From CADEED01 sp039931065 (lineage in GTDB: Bacteria; Pseudomonadota; Gammaproteobacteria; Steroidobacterales; Steroidobacteraceae), in the NCBI GenBank assembly GCA_039931065.1, contig JBDTSP010000004.1:1-64000 (forward strand): DNA of 64,000 bases. Direction: 5' to 3'. Shown in pieces: positions 16,523-25,199 of this stretch. The position numbers and the translations under genes were made by a program. Each line of letters starts with the position of its first letter. The stretch's first letter is position 1. Under the pieces are notes generated by a model. The model was given only the letters and a program-made list of their open reading frames with translations. It ran no database searches and was not told the DNA's origin.

Positions 16523-19500
16523 ATGTCGCCAAGACTCGACCCTGTCAATCAGAACACCGCCACGCGTGCCACGCTCACCCTCCTCTGCGCCTGTTTCGCA
16601 CTGAGCGGCATCGCCGCGCTGGTCTATCAAACCGCCTGGACCCGTCAGTTCGCCATCGTGTTTGGCACCTCCGAACTCGCCGTGGCGACCGTTCTGGCTG
16701 CGTACATGGGTGGTCTCGCGCTGGGAGCCGTGCTGGCGGAGAGATTCCTGCCCCGCATCACCCGGCCGGTGCTCACCTACGCGCTGCTCGAACTCGGCAT
16801 CGCGCTGGGCGCGATCTTCGCGGTGCCCTTCCTGTTGTGGCTGGCCAATCTCGCCCTTCAGTCGTTGTTCGGCGGACAGCCGCTGCCACCCTCGAGCGAT
16901 CGGGCGGCAACCACCTTTTTTTACCTGATCAGCGCATTCGTCGCGCTTGCGTTGCCGACGACATTGATGGGCGCCACCCTGCCTCTGCTGGCTCGTTACG
17001 CGGTCGCCGAAGAGCGGCACATCGGCCGGCGCATCGGCTTGCTGTACGCGATGAACACGACGGGAGCGGTGATCGGAGCCTTGATCACTGCATTCGCGTT
17101 GCTACCGGAACTCGGCCTGACGCACACCATCTGGTTTGCGGCCGGACTCAACGGCCTCGTATTCCTGCTCGCGGCGGCGCTCGGCAGGCGCATCTCGCCG
17201 CTGCCAGCGCCAAAGGGTTACGACGACACACTCATCTCCGCGTCCGCGCCGATTGAGGTTTCGTCGCCACCTGCAGCGCCGCCGCGCGCCCGGGCCTACA
17301 CTTTTAACAAGGTCCCCAGCCCCGATTGGGTCCTGCCATTGATGTTGCTGGCGGGCGCCGTCGCCTTTTTCCAGGAAGTGTTGTGGACCCGCATGTTGTC
17401 GCACGTGGTCGGCAGCAGCATCTACGCCTTCGGCGTGATGGTCGCGAGTTTCCTCACCGGCATCGCGCTCGGTGGCGGTCTCGGCGCGGCCGTGGCGAAG
17501 GATCGGCAGCGCGCCGCCACCGCGCTCGCCGTCTCGCTGATCGTCGTCGCGCTGGCGGCGGCCATCGCCTATCTACGGCTCGAAACCTTGCTGCCGCAGC
17601 AGGCGGGCCTGATGAACAACGTGCGCACCTACGGCTTCATACACCTGCCGCTGAATGCGCTGTTCGCCGGGTTGCTGCTGCTGCCGATGACGATCGCGAT
17701 CGGCATGACCTATCCACTCGCGGTGCGCGTGCTGGCGCGGGATGCCGACGACGCCGCCGCGGCGAGCGCCCGCGTCTACGCCTGGAACACGGTCGGCGCC
17801 ATTGCGGGCTCGCTGGCGGCCGGGTTCTTGCTGATTCCGGCGCTGCGTTACGAGGGCGCGATCCAGGTGGCGGTTTTCGCGAGCGCCGCGCTCGGCGTGT
17901 TCGCCCTGTGGGCGCTGGTGCCGCTCAACCGGATCGCCACGGGCGCGGTGTCCCTCGCCGTGGCCGGCGTGTGTTACTTCTTCGCTCCGCAGCCGCCGTT
18001 GAAATTGCTGGTGACCTCGCCGCTCAACGTCGGCACGAAAGGCCGCGTGTTGTATTACGACGTCGGCCGCAGCGCGAGCGTCGTGTTGCTCGCGCAGGAT
18101 GGCGGGCTTGCCCTGCGCACCAACGGATTGCCCGAAGCGTTGATGGACAGTCCGGGCTCGATCCCGCGTTTCAGCGGCGAGTACTGGTTGTCGCCGCTCG
18201 CGGTGATCGCCCGGCCGCAGACGAAGGACATGCTGATCGTCGGATTCGGCGGTGGCGTGGTCGTCGAAGGTGTGCCGCCGAGCGTGCAGAAGATCGATGT
18301 CATCGAACTCGAGCCCGAGGTGATCGCCGCCAACCGCGTCGCCAGTTCGCTGCGCAGACGCGATCCACTCACCGATCAACGCGTCAACATCATCCTCAAC
18401 GATGCGCGCGGCGCGATGCGGCTGACCGATCATCGTTACGACGCGATCGTCTCGCAGCCTTCGCACCCCTGGACGGCTGGCGCTTCCCACCTCTACACGC
18501 GCGAGTTCATGCAGCTCGCGCACGATCACCTGACGCCGAAGGGCGTGTTCGTGCAGTGGATGAACGTGATCTTCATGGACGAGGACGTGCTCAAGTCGCT
18601 GACCGCGACGTTGCTGAGCGTGTTCGGCGAAGTGCGCGTGTACCGGCCGGACCCCAACACGATCATCTTCCTCGCCAGCGACCAGCCGCTCGACATCGAA
18701 TCCCGGCTGGCGCAAACCGGCGAGCCACTACGCGCCGCGCCGTTGCACTACAGCCGTTTCGGCATCAACGCCGCCGAAGATCTGGTTGCGGCGCTGGTGC
18801 TCGATGCCGAAGGCGCCCGCCAGCTTGCCGCGAGCGCCCCGCTGATCACCGACAACGACAACCGCATCGCCACGTCCAGCGTCTACGAAAAAGGGCTCGG
18901 GATGAATGGCGACACGAGCGGTCGCATCCTCGCGCGGTTCGATCCGCTGCAGCGCGCGGATTCGTTCATCTACGCCTCGCCACTGCGCGAACAGCTCTCC
19001 TTCCAGTACCTCGCGCGCCGCAACGCCGTCTTCATGATGCTGGATCCGAGCCTCGCCGACCGGGTCGGGCGGATGTCGCAGATTCTCGGTGCAACCGCCG
19101 AGGGTGAATACACTCGCATGTACTACTACCGCATGCGTCGACAACCGCAGCGTGCGATCGAGCTGCTCAAGATTGCGGTCGACGAGTTCCCGCGCGACCC
19201 ATCGCTGCGCGCGGAGTTCCTGCGCAGCTCGTTCGCGCTGCTGGCGCGCGATGCGGCGCCACCCGAGGTCAACGAGATCGCGGCCCGCCTCACCGGCGCC
19301 GACCTCAACGTCGTGGCGGCCGCTCGCATGGCCGCGAAAACTGAATGGCGCGATGTGGCACGGGCCGACCCGCTGCTCGCCGAAGTGCCCTGGACCGACC
19401 CGTGGTATCCCGAAGCGGTCGAGCTGCGCATCAACTGGCGCACGCGGGTGACCAATCCGGAACAGCAACAGCGTCTCGGCGACGAAGCGATCACGATGAT

Positions 19501-19780
19501 CGACCGGTTCGCCATCATGTCGCCCACGCTCGGGTTGTACGGACTGCGCGCCCGCGCCGGATTCGAAACCAAGCGTCCGGGCGTGGTGGTCGAATCGGTG
19601 TCTAACTACGCACGTCTGGCGGGCAACATGGCGAACTCCGGCGTGAGCACGGCCGAGTCGCTCCGCCAGGATTCACGCGCGCTGCTGCAGATCCTCGACG
19701 ATGCCGAAAAGATGACCGGTGTCGACCTGGTCCGCCTCGCCGAAGTACGCGCGGACGTGGCGGCACTCACCTCGCAGTAG
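16523..19780 (+). CDS. fused MFS-type transporter / spermidine synthase-like protein
   Basis: A 1085-residue membrane protein. The first roughly 550 residues contain about a dozen hydrophobic helices in two blocks separated by a loop near 230-275. Then follows a Rossmann methyltransferase/spermidine synthase-like domain with LIVGFGGGVVVEG, DVIELEPEVIAANR and ILNDARGAMR, and a roughly 350-residue helical tail. The active site differs from true spermidine synthases: SQPSHPW replaces the acidic catalytic motif, as in other MFS-SpdSyn fusions, so polyamine synthesis should not be assumed. Start ATG 16523 precedes the first helix; ATG 16490 is a possible alternative. The stop directly abuts the convergent L,D-transpeptidase gene. 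Confidence 0.8.
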   Translation: MSPRLDPVNQNTATRATLTLLCACFALSGIAALVYQTAWTRQFAIVFGTSELAVATVLAAYMGGLALGAVLAERFLPRITRPVLTYALLELGIALGAIFAVPFLLWLANLALQSLFGGQPLPPSSDRAATTFFYLISAFVALALPTTLMGATLPLLARYAVAEERHIGRRIGLLYAMNTTGAVIGALITAFALLPELGLTHTIWFAAGLNGLVFLLAAALGRRISPLPAPKGYDDTLISASAPIEVSSPPAAPPRARAYTFNKVPSPDWVLPLMLLAGAVAFFQEVLWTRMLSHVVGSSIYAFGVMVASFLTGIALGGGLGAAVAKDRQRAATALAVSLIVVALAAAIAYLRLETLLPQQAGLMNNVRTYGFIHLPLNALFAGLLLLPMTIAIGMTYPLAVRVLARDADDAAAASARVYAWNTVGAIAGSLAAGFLLIPALRYEGAIQVAVFASAALGVFALWALVPLNRIATGAVSLAVAGVCYFFAPQPPLKLLVTSPLNVGTKGRVLYYDVGRSASVVLLAQDGGLALRTNGLPEALMDSPGSIPRFSGEYWLSPLAVIARPQTKDMLIVGFGGGVVVEGVPPSVQKIDVIELEPEVIAANRVASSLRRRDPLTDQRVNIILNDARGAMRLTDHRYDAIVSQPSHPWTAGASHLYTREFMQLAHDHLTPKGVFVQWMNVIFMDEDVLKSLTATLLSVFGEVRVYRPDPNTIIFLASDQPLDIESRLAQTGEPLRAAPLHYSRFGINAAEDLVAALVLDAEGARQLAASAPLITDNDNRIATSSVYEKGLGMNGDTSGRILARFDPLQRADSFIYASPLREQLSFQYLARRNAVFMMLDPSLADRVGRMSQILGATAEGEYTRMYYYRMRRQPQRAIELLKIAVDEFPRDPSLRAEFLRSSFALLARDAAPPEVNEIAARLTGADLNVVAAARMAAKTEWRDVARADPLLAEVPWTDPWYPEAVELRINWRTRVTNPEQQQRLGDEAITMIDRFAIMSPTLGLYGLRARAGFETKRPGVVVESVSNYARLAGNMANSGVSTAESLRQDSRALLQILDDAEKMTGVDLVRLAEVRADVAALTSQ

Positions 19781-20767
19781 TCAGCCGGCGGGCGGTGCAG
19801 GCTCCAGCGCCTCCGGAGCGGCCGGCGGTGTTGTCGGCAAATCGTTGGGATCCACCTCGATACCGACCATCTGCGGGAGCCCCGAGCCCTCCTTCAGAGT
19901 CGCCATCACCAAGTCCCAGTGGATTGCCGCCGGCTGTTCGCCCAGCGCCGCGTTGGCCAGCGCGTAAAAACTCTCGAGATCGATCTCCGCACGCTGCCCT
20001 TCCGCATCGACGGGCGGATGAACTTCGAGCCACACCTGACCGTCGATACGCGCGACCTTCACCGGCTCGTTCACCAGCCACACGGGCGTGTTGACCGGCA
20101 CCACCGGAAACAGCTTTTCGATGTCTTCGGGATACATGCGGATGCAGCCGTGTGTGATCGCCATGCCGACCGCGATCGGGTTGTTCGTGCCATGGATCAG
20201 ATAGGCGCCCGGGCTCAAGTCGAGGCGCATCGCGTAAGCGCCGAGCGGATTGTCGGGACCCGCCTTGACCACGGCCGGCAATGGATCGCCGCGCTCCTCG
20301 TGTTCCTTGCGCACCGACTCCGGCGGGCTCCAGGTCGGGTTCTTGCGTTTGTCGACCACCCGGGTCTTGCCGAGCGGCGTGGACCAATCCATCTTGCCGA
20401 TGCTGACTGGATAGGTGATGACGTACGGGGTCTCGCCCTTCTTCACTTTCGGGTAATAGTAGAGGCGATGCTCGGGTAGATTGACCACGATGCCTTCGCG
20501 CGCACTCGAGGGCAGCAGACGCTGACCCGGAATCACGATGGTCCGCCCCTCGCCCGGCAGCCAGGTGTCGACACCGGGATTGGCCAGCAGGATTTCTTCG
20601 TAACCCAGGCTGTAGCGGCGCGCGAGATCCGGCAAGGTATCCTCGCCGAAGGCCGTGATCGTTTCGGTATCGCCGAACATCAGCGCCTGGGCATCCACGA
20701 GTGGATACTGCGTGGCGTTCGCTGTGGCAGCACCACCGGCTAACAACGCCGCGATCAAGAGCCTCAT
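19781..20767 (-). CDS. L,D-transpeptidase (YkuD family) with LysM-like N terminus
   Basis: A 328-residue exported cell-wall enzyme. Residues 1-20 form a signal peptide (MRLLIAALLAGGAATANA). A LysM-like segment (DTLPDLARRYSLGYEEILLANPGV) precedes the YkuD domain, whose catalytic signature IHGTNNPIAVGMAITHGCIR contains the active-site His and Cys. It would cross-link peptidoglycan or attach proteins to it in the periplasm, like the ErfK/YbiS proteins. The C terminus is proline-rich. ATG 20767 is chosen over an upstream in-frame ATG because it starts the signal peptide and follows AGCAGGTG. Confidence 0.9.
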   Translation of the reverse strand: MRLLIAALLAGGAATANATQYPLVDAQALMFGDTETITAFGEDTLPDLARRYSLGYEEILLANPGVDTWLPGEGRTIVIPGQRLLPSSAREGIVVNLPEHRLYYYPKVKKGETPYVITYPVSIGKMDWSTPLGKTRVVDKRKNPTWSPPESVRKEHEERGDPLPAVVKAGPDNPLGAYAMRLDLSPGAYLIHGTNNPIAVGMAITHGCIRMYPEDIEKLFPVVPVNTPVWLVNEPVKVARIDGQVWLEVHPPVDAEGQRAEIDLESFYALANAALGEQPAAIHWDLVMATLKEGSGLPQMVGIEVDPNDLPTTPPAAPEALEPAPPAG

Positions 20768-20801
20768 ACACACCTGCTTGAGCAATTTCCGGGCCGATTT
20801 C

Positions 20802-20831
20802 TGGACACAGTCTTGCACAAATCTCTACACT
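20802..20831 (+). promoter_or_regulatory. promoter candidate for apt
   Basis: TGGACA (20802-20807) and TACACT (20826-20831) are 18 bases apart. Transcription would begin near the GTG start at 20840, giving an almost leaderless message. Support is moderate. Confidence 0.4.
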
Positions 20832-20839
20832 CGGCCGCC

Positions 20840-21376
20840 GTGAATGAATCACAACGGGAATATCTCCGACAGTCGATCCGCACCATCGCGGATTACCCCA
20901 AACCGGGCATCCAGTTTCGTGACATCACGACGCTGCTGCGCGACGCCCGCGCCTTTGAAATGACCATCGAAGCGCTGGTGGCGCCGTGGCGCGGCCAGTC
21001 GATCGACAAGGTCGCCGGCATCGAGGCACGCGGGTTCATTCTGGGTGGAGCCGTGGCCCTGGGCCTTGCGGCAGGATTCATCCCGATCCGCAAGCGCGGC
21101 AAGTTGCCGCACGAAACGGTTCGCGTGGCCTACTCGCTCGAGTACGGCGTCGACGAAATGGAAATGCACAAGGATGCGATTGAAAGCGGCGAGCGTGTAT
21201 TGCTGCTCGACGACCTGATCGCAACCGGCGGCACAGCCACGGGCGCGGCGCAATTGCTCAAGTCGGCGGGTGCGCAGATGGTGGCGGCGAGCTTCGTGAT
21301 CGATCTTCCGGATCTGGGCGGCGCGGCGCGCTTGCGCGGCGACGGCATCGAGGTGCATTCGCTGCTGACGTTCTGA
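20840..21376 (+). CDS. apt: adenine phosphoribosyltransferase
   Basis: A 178-residue purine-salvage enzyme that joins adenine to PRPP to form AMP. Seen: DYPKPGIQFRDITTLL, KVAGIEARGFILGGAVA, IPIRKRGKLPHETV, and the PRPP-binding motif VLLLDDLIATGGTATGA. Length is normal. GTG 20840 is preferred because the family starts just before the helix leading to the DYPKPGI segment; a TTG at 20813 is in frame. The gene is divergent from the L,D-transpeptidase gene and stands alone. Confidence 0.93.
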   Translation: MNESQREYLRQSIRTIADYPKPGIQFRDITTLLRDARAFEMTIEALVAPWRGQSIDKVAGIEARGFILGGAVALGLAAGFIPIRKRGKLPHETVRVAYSLEYGVDEMEMHKDAIESGERVLLLDDLIATGGTATGAAQLLKSAGAQMVAASFVIDLPDLGGAARLRGDGIEVHSLLTF

Positions 21377-21398
21377 AGCAAAACTGTTTCGGGGGTCG

Positions 21399-21500
21399 AT
21401 GATGCTGCGGCTCTATCACTGGGAACCCAACGCCAACTCGGACAAACCGATGCTGGCACTCGCGGAAAAGGGTGTGCAGTTCGAGAGCCACTATTACGTG
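21399..21500 (+). pseudogene. glutathione S-transferase N-terminal relic
   Basis: The frame starting at 21399 encodes LRLYHWEPNANSDKPMLALA and then EKGVQFESHYYV, the beginning of a GST thioredoxin-like domain (about 33 residues). After about base 21500 the similarity stops in all three frames, and the frame ends at 21608 inside the next gene. It is a 3'-truncated leftover, not a working enzyme. The intact GST at 34244 belongs to a different subgroup. Confidence 0.6.
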
Positions 21501-21598
21501 TCACGCATTTCATCGCGGCCGGCGGTGCGCGCAGCCCTTGCCACCAGCCGCAGCGGCCGCCCCGCGCATCACTTCGTTCCCGGCGTCGAACCGTCGCG

Positions 21599-22324
21599 AT
21601 GGGGATGACGCAGCTCGTCCTGTTGCCCGGGTTGGCCTGTGACGCCAGCGTGTGGGCACACTCGCGCGCCACGCTCGGCTCGCGCGCCGACGTTGTTGTC
21701 GCGCAATACGGCGAGCTCGATTCGTTAGGTGCGATGGCGGAGAAAGTCCTCGACGAGATTGATGGGTCATTTGCACTCGCCGGACATTCGATGGGCGGCC
21801 GCATCGCGATGGAAATGTTCCGGCGCGCGCCGGAACGGATCCAGGGTCTCGCCCTCATGGACACCGGCGCGCAGCCGATCGCTCCAGGGGAGGCCGGGAC
21901 GCGCGAACAGCAGGGCCGCTACGAGTTGCTGGGTATTGCCCGGACGCAAGGCATGGCGGCAATGGCTGCGCGCTGGGTGCAGGGCATGGTGTGGCCGCGG
22001 CGGCTCGCAGATCGTCCGTTGATAGACAGCATCGTCGACATGTTCGCGCGCTCGAGCGCCGACGTATTCGCCGCGCAGATCGAAGCATTGCTGGCGCGAC
22101 CCGATGCGAGTGGTTTGCTCGGGCAGATCCGCTGCCCCACCCTGGTGTTGTGCGGCGCCGAGGACAGTTGGGCGCCGGCGGCACGTCATCGGGAGATGGC
22201 GGCGAATATCGCCGGCGCGCAATTGACGCTGGTGCCCGAGTGCGGGCACATGTGTACGCTCGAGCGGCCCGAGGCCGTGACGCTTGCCTTGAGCGACTGG
22301 TTCGCCGCGGTAGCGCCGCGTTAG
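21599..22324 (+). CDS. alpha/beta-hydrolase
   Basis: A 241-residue alpha/beta-hydrolase-fold protein. It has LVLLPGLACDASVWAH at the N terminus, the nucleophile elbow GHSMGG near residue 63, LVLCGAEDSWAP with the acidic residue near 184, and the catalytic His in VPECGHMCTLERPE near 219. The substrate cannot be told. ATG at 21599 or 21605 may be used; both are in frame. Its TAG shares bases with the stop of the convergent SnoaL-like relic. Upstream is a GST relic, so the region has been rearranged. Confidence 0.82.
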   Translation: MGMTQLVLLPGLACDASVWAHSRATLGSRADVVVAQYGELDSLGAMAEKVLDEIDGSFALAGHSMGGRIAMEMFRRAPERIQGLALMDTGAQPIAPGEAGTREQQGRYELLGIARTQGMAAMAARWVQGMVWPRRLADRPLIDSIVDMFARSSADVFAAQIEALLARPDASGLLGQIRCPTLVLCGAEDSWAPAARHREMAANIAGAQLTLVPECGHMCTLERPEAVTLALSDWFAAVAPR

Positions 22325-22605
22325 AACATCGTGTTGTCGTTCGCGGATTTTTCGGGGATGGCCTGGACCACATCCCAGTGCTCGACCACCTTGCCCCTTC
22401 TCGAAGCGGAAGATGTCGACCACCGCCATTCCACGGTCACCGTTCTCGAGCCGCACCAGCGAATGCACGATCGCGATGTCGCCGTTGACGTAGGCGTGTT
22501 TGAACTCGTAACTCCAGCCAGGCATCTGTTCCATGACGTGGCTCAAAACCGTGACCGCCGCTTCCTTGCCGTCCGCCGCGATCGGGTTGAGTCGGCGGAC
22601 CGCCG
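22321..22605 (-). pseudogene. SnoaL-like (NTF2-fold) protein, truncated and frameshifted
   Basis: On the minus strand one frame reads RLNPIAADGKEAAVTVLSHV, MEQMPGWSYEF and VVDIFRFEKG, typical of small SnoaL-like proteins. At about 22395 an extra base moves the match to another frame, which continues KVVEHWDVVQAIPEKSANDN and ends at TAA (22323-22321). The N-terminal third is missing; the neighbouring hydrolase begins there on the other strand. Truncation plus frameshift make this a dead gene. Confidence 0.6.
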
Positions 22606-22622
22606 CCGGTAATGTCGCACGC

Positions 22623-23348
22623 TTGAATCCAGCCCCCCGCACCTTCGTCCTGATCCACGGCGGCTGGCATGGCGCCTGGTGCTGGGAGCGGCTTGCGACG
22701 TTGCTGCGGGCGGACGGGCACATGGTGATTGCGCCGGATCTGCCCTCCATGGGCGATGACCCGACGGATCCGGCGACGGTGACGCTTTCGAGCTGGACGA
22801 AATTCGTGCTGGAGCTGATCGCGGCGCAATCCGAGCGGGTCATTCTCGTGGGTCACAGCCGCGCCGGGGCGATCATCAGCCAGGTTGCCGAGGCCGTTCC
22901 CGGGCGCATCCTCCGGCTCGTCTATCTATCGGCGTACCTGTTGCCCGGCGGACGCAGCGTGGCGGCCGAGGCGCGGCAGGACGCGGATTCACTGGTTCCC
23001 GCGAACATGGTTCCCGGTGCCGGCGGCGTGACCTGCACGCTGCGGCCGGAAATCGTCAGCGCCGCGTTTTACGGGGAGTGCAGCGAGGCGGAGCGCGCTT
23101 TTGCGATAGCGCGGCTGTCACCGGAGCCGCTCAAGCCACTGGCCGCCGCGGTGCAGGTGACTGCGCAGAGATTTGGCGGCGTGCCGCGTGTGTATGTCGA
23201 GTGCAACGCGGATCGGACCATCTCGCTGGCCGCGCAACGGCGCATGCAGGCTGCCCTGCCCTGCGATCCGGTATTCACGCTCGATTGCGATCACTCGCCG
23301 TTCCTGTCGCGGCCCGCCGAACTCGCGCGCTTGTTAGGCGGCCTTTGA
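22623..23348 (+). CDS. alpha/beta-hydrolase (esterase-like)
   Basis: A protein of about 241 residues from TTG 22623 with FVLIHGGWHGAWCWERL at the N terminus, nucleophile elbow GHSRAG, the acidic residue in YVECNADRTISL and the catalytic His in CDHSPFLSRP. It resembles the plant-esterase-like group of alpha/beta-hydrolases. The open frame extends left to 22533, but those codons are antisense to the SnoaL relic, so the TTG just before the conserved strand is the likelier start. The 3' end overlaps the convergent VOC gene by 15 bp. The substrate is unknown. Confidence 0.75.
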   Translation: MNPAPRTFVLIHGGWHGAWCWERLATLLRADGHMVIAPDLPSMGDDPTDPATVTLSSWTKFVLELIAAQSERVILVGHSRAGAIISQVAEAVPGRILRLVYLSAYLLPGGRSVAAEARQDADSLVPANMVPGAGGVTCTLRPEIVSAAFYGECSEAERAFAIARLSPEPLKPLAAAVQVTAQRFGGVPRVYVECNADRTISLAAQRRMQAALPCDPVFTLDCDHSPFLSRPAELARLLGGL

Positions 23349-23747
23349 GCGGATGTTGATTTCGATCTGGATGCCGTCCGGATCGAATACGAACAGTTGA
23401 CGCAGGTCGCTGCCGGGCACCGTGGTGCCGCGGTACTGCACGCCGTGGCGTTCGAAGCTCGCCGTGAGCTCTTCGTAGTTCGTGGCGGCGAACGCGATGT
23501 GGTCGACGCTGCCGCTGCCATGTTTGATGGGGTCCGCGGGGTTGAGCGCCGTGCGGGAAGTGTCGTCGTAGCTGGCGCGACCCGCGACGTGGATCGCCGC
23601 GACGTCGCCGACGTATATCCACATCCCCTCGAACTTGAACGGCGGCCGCGGCCCGGTCCGCAGGCCGAGCACGTCGCAATAAAACGCGCGGGTTTTTTCC
23701 AGGTCCTTGGACAGGACCATGTAGTGCTGCATTTGGGTGATTGGCAT
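23334..23747 (-). CDS. VOC-family protein (glyoxalase/dioxygenase superfamily)
   Basis: A 137-residue protein with the two beta-alpha-beta-beta-beta repeats of the vicinal oxygen chelate fold: MQHYMVLSKDLEKTRAFYCD, then VDHIAFAATNYEELTASF and a final strand FVFDPDGIQIEINIR. Potential metal ligands are His at residue 8, His in SVDHIAF and Glu in IQIEINI. Function is not predictable from this. ATG 23747 begins the first strand; the longer open frame lacks homology. It overlaps the end of the convergent hydrolase. Confidence 0.82.
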   Translation of the reverse strand: MPITQMQHYMVLSKDLEKTRAFYCDVLGLRTGPRPPFKFEGMWIYVGDVAAIHVAGRASYDDTSRTALNPADPIKHGSGSVDHIAFAATNYEELTASFERHGVQYRGTTVPGSDLRQLFVFDPDGIQIEINIRSKAA

Positions 23748-23861
23748 GGCTCGGATGATAGCCGGTTGGTGCTCGTTGCTACCGGGTGAGAGATATGCCG
23801 CCGCGCCAGCACGCCGCGCAACATGCCCGCCAGCTCCCATATCTCGCACCCTGCACCAACT

Positions 23862-24962
23862 TTATCCCCAAACCTCGCGGGCGATATCCACCACCAGCTT
23901 GAGCTTCGCGGTTTGTTGGCCCATCTGGATGTCATTGCCGTGGTAGCTGCTCGAAAAGCCGCATTGCGGCGACAGCGCCAATTGCTCGAGTGGCACGTAC
24001 TTCGCGGCTTCATCGATACGCCGCTTGATGTGGTCCTTCGATTCGAGCACGCCGAGCTTCGTGGTGATGAGGCCCAGCACCACGATCTTGCCCTTCGGCA
24101 GGAACCGCAGCGGCCGGAAGTCGCCGCTGCGTTCGTCGTCGTACTCGAGGAAGTACGCATCCACTTTCATCTCCGCCAGCAGCGCCTCGGCCACCGGCTC
24201 GTAGCCGCCTTCGGCGGCGTGTGTGCTCTTGAAGTTCCCGCGGCACAGGTGCACGGCGAGAGTCATGCCCGGCGGCTTTTGCGCGACCACGCGATTGATG
24301 AACGTCGCGTATCGATGCGGCAGCTCGTTCGGGTCGTCGCCGCGTGCCCGTGCCGCCTCGCGCATCTTCGGGTCACATAGATAGGCAAGGTTGGTGTCGT
24401 CCATCTGCACGTAGGTGCAGCCGGCCTTGGCAAGCGAACGCAGTTCGTCGCCATACGCCTGCGCCACGTCGACGTAGAACTGTTCGAGGTCCGGATAGTG
24501 ATCCTTGCTGATGCCGGCACGGCCGCCGCGAAAGTGCAGCATCGTCGGCGACGGGATCGTCACCTTCGGCGTCTGCCGGGTGTGAGACTTGAGGAACTCG
24601 AAATCGGCGCTCTGGATATCGCGCGCGTGGCGCACCTTCGCCGTAACGCGCATCACCGGCGGCGCCAGCTCCTCACTACCGTCCGCCTTGATCACGATCG
24701 TCGGGTCGTCCGATTGGACGCCTTCGAGTTGCTTGAGGAAATCGATGTGGAAATAGGTGCGGCGGAATTCGCCGTCGGTGATGGCGTGCAGTCCCACTTC
24801 TTCCTGCATGCGAACGACTTCGGCGATTGCCTGGTCTTCGACCTTGCGCAACGCCGTCGCATCGATCTGCTTGCGAGAGAATTGTTCGCGCGCGGCGAGC
24901 AGGTATTGCGGACGCAGGAAGCTGCCGACGTGATCGGCTCGCGAGGGCAATAAGGGGTGCAT
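23862..24962 (-). CDS. MetE C-terminal-like (cobalamin-independent methionine synthase family) protein
   Basis: A 366-residue protein corresponding to the catalytic barrel of MetE-like proteins, as in YxjG/YxjH. Seen: RADHVGSFLRPQYL, ITDGEFRRTYFHIDF, YVQMDDTNLAYL, HLCRGNFKSTHA and LSPQCGFSSSYHGND, which carry the His/Cys zinc ligands. It probably transfers a methyl group to homocysteine or a related thiol; the donor is unknown. It is not next to other methionine genes. ATG 24962 is preferred because GGAG lies just upstream; an in-frame ATG at 24980 exists. Confidence 0.85.
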   Translation of the reverse strand: MHPLLPSRADHVGSFLRPQYLLAAREQFSRKQIDATALRKVEDQAIAEVVRMQEEVGLHAITDGEFRRTYFHIDFLKQLEGVQSDDPTIVIKADGSEELAPPVMRVTAKVRHARDIQSADFEFLKSHTRQTPKVTIPSPTMLHFRGGRAGISKDHYPDLEQFYVDVAQAYGDELRSLAKAGCTYVQMDDTNLAYLCDPKMREAARARGDDPNELPHRYATFINRVVAQKPPGMTLAVHLCRGNFKSTHAAEGGYEPVAEALLAEMKVDAYFLEYDDERSGDFRPLRFLPKGKIVVLGLITTKLGVLESKDHIKRRIDEAAKYVPLEQLALSPQCGFSSSYHGNDIQMGQQTAKLKLVVDIAREVWG

Positions 24963-25199
24963 TACATCTCCGGTAATCAATCACTTACGAGATATTGGTC
25001 AGGCGTTGCATCGCATACGTCCGCGCATCGCAGTCGCAACTCTTGGCTGTGAGCGTGCCCCCGACTCCACCTCAACTGCAATCAGATTCGCACGTGAGCG
25101 AACTGCTTCATCGGCGCCGAACGGCTGCAATGCACGATGGTATTCTCGCCGCGCCTTCACGGTATCGGGGGATGCCAGCTTCATGTCGAATTCACCTGC

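Noticed and set aside
25006..25182. Minus-strand frame starting MKLASPDTVKARREYH in the gap between the MetE-like and MFS genes
   Set aside because: Codon use looks plausible, but it has no recognisable motif and no ribosome site, and it would fill the whole divergent promoter region. Not enough to call a gene.
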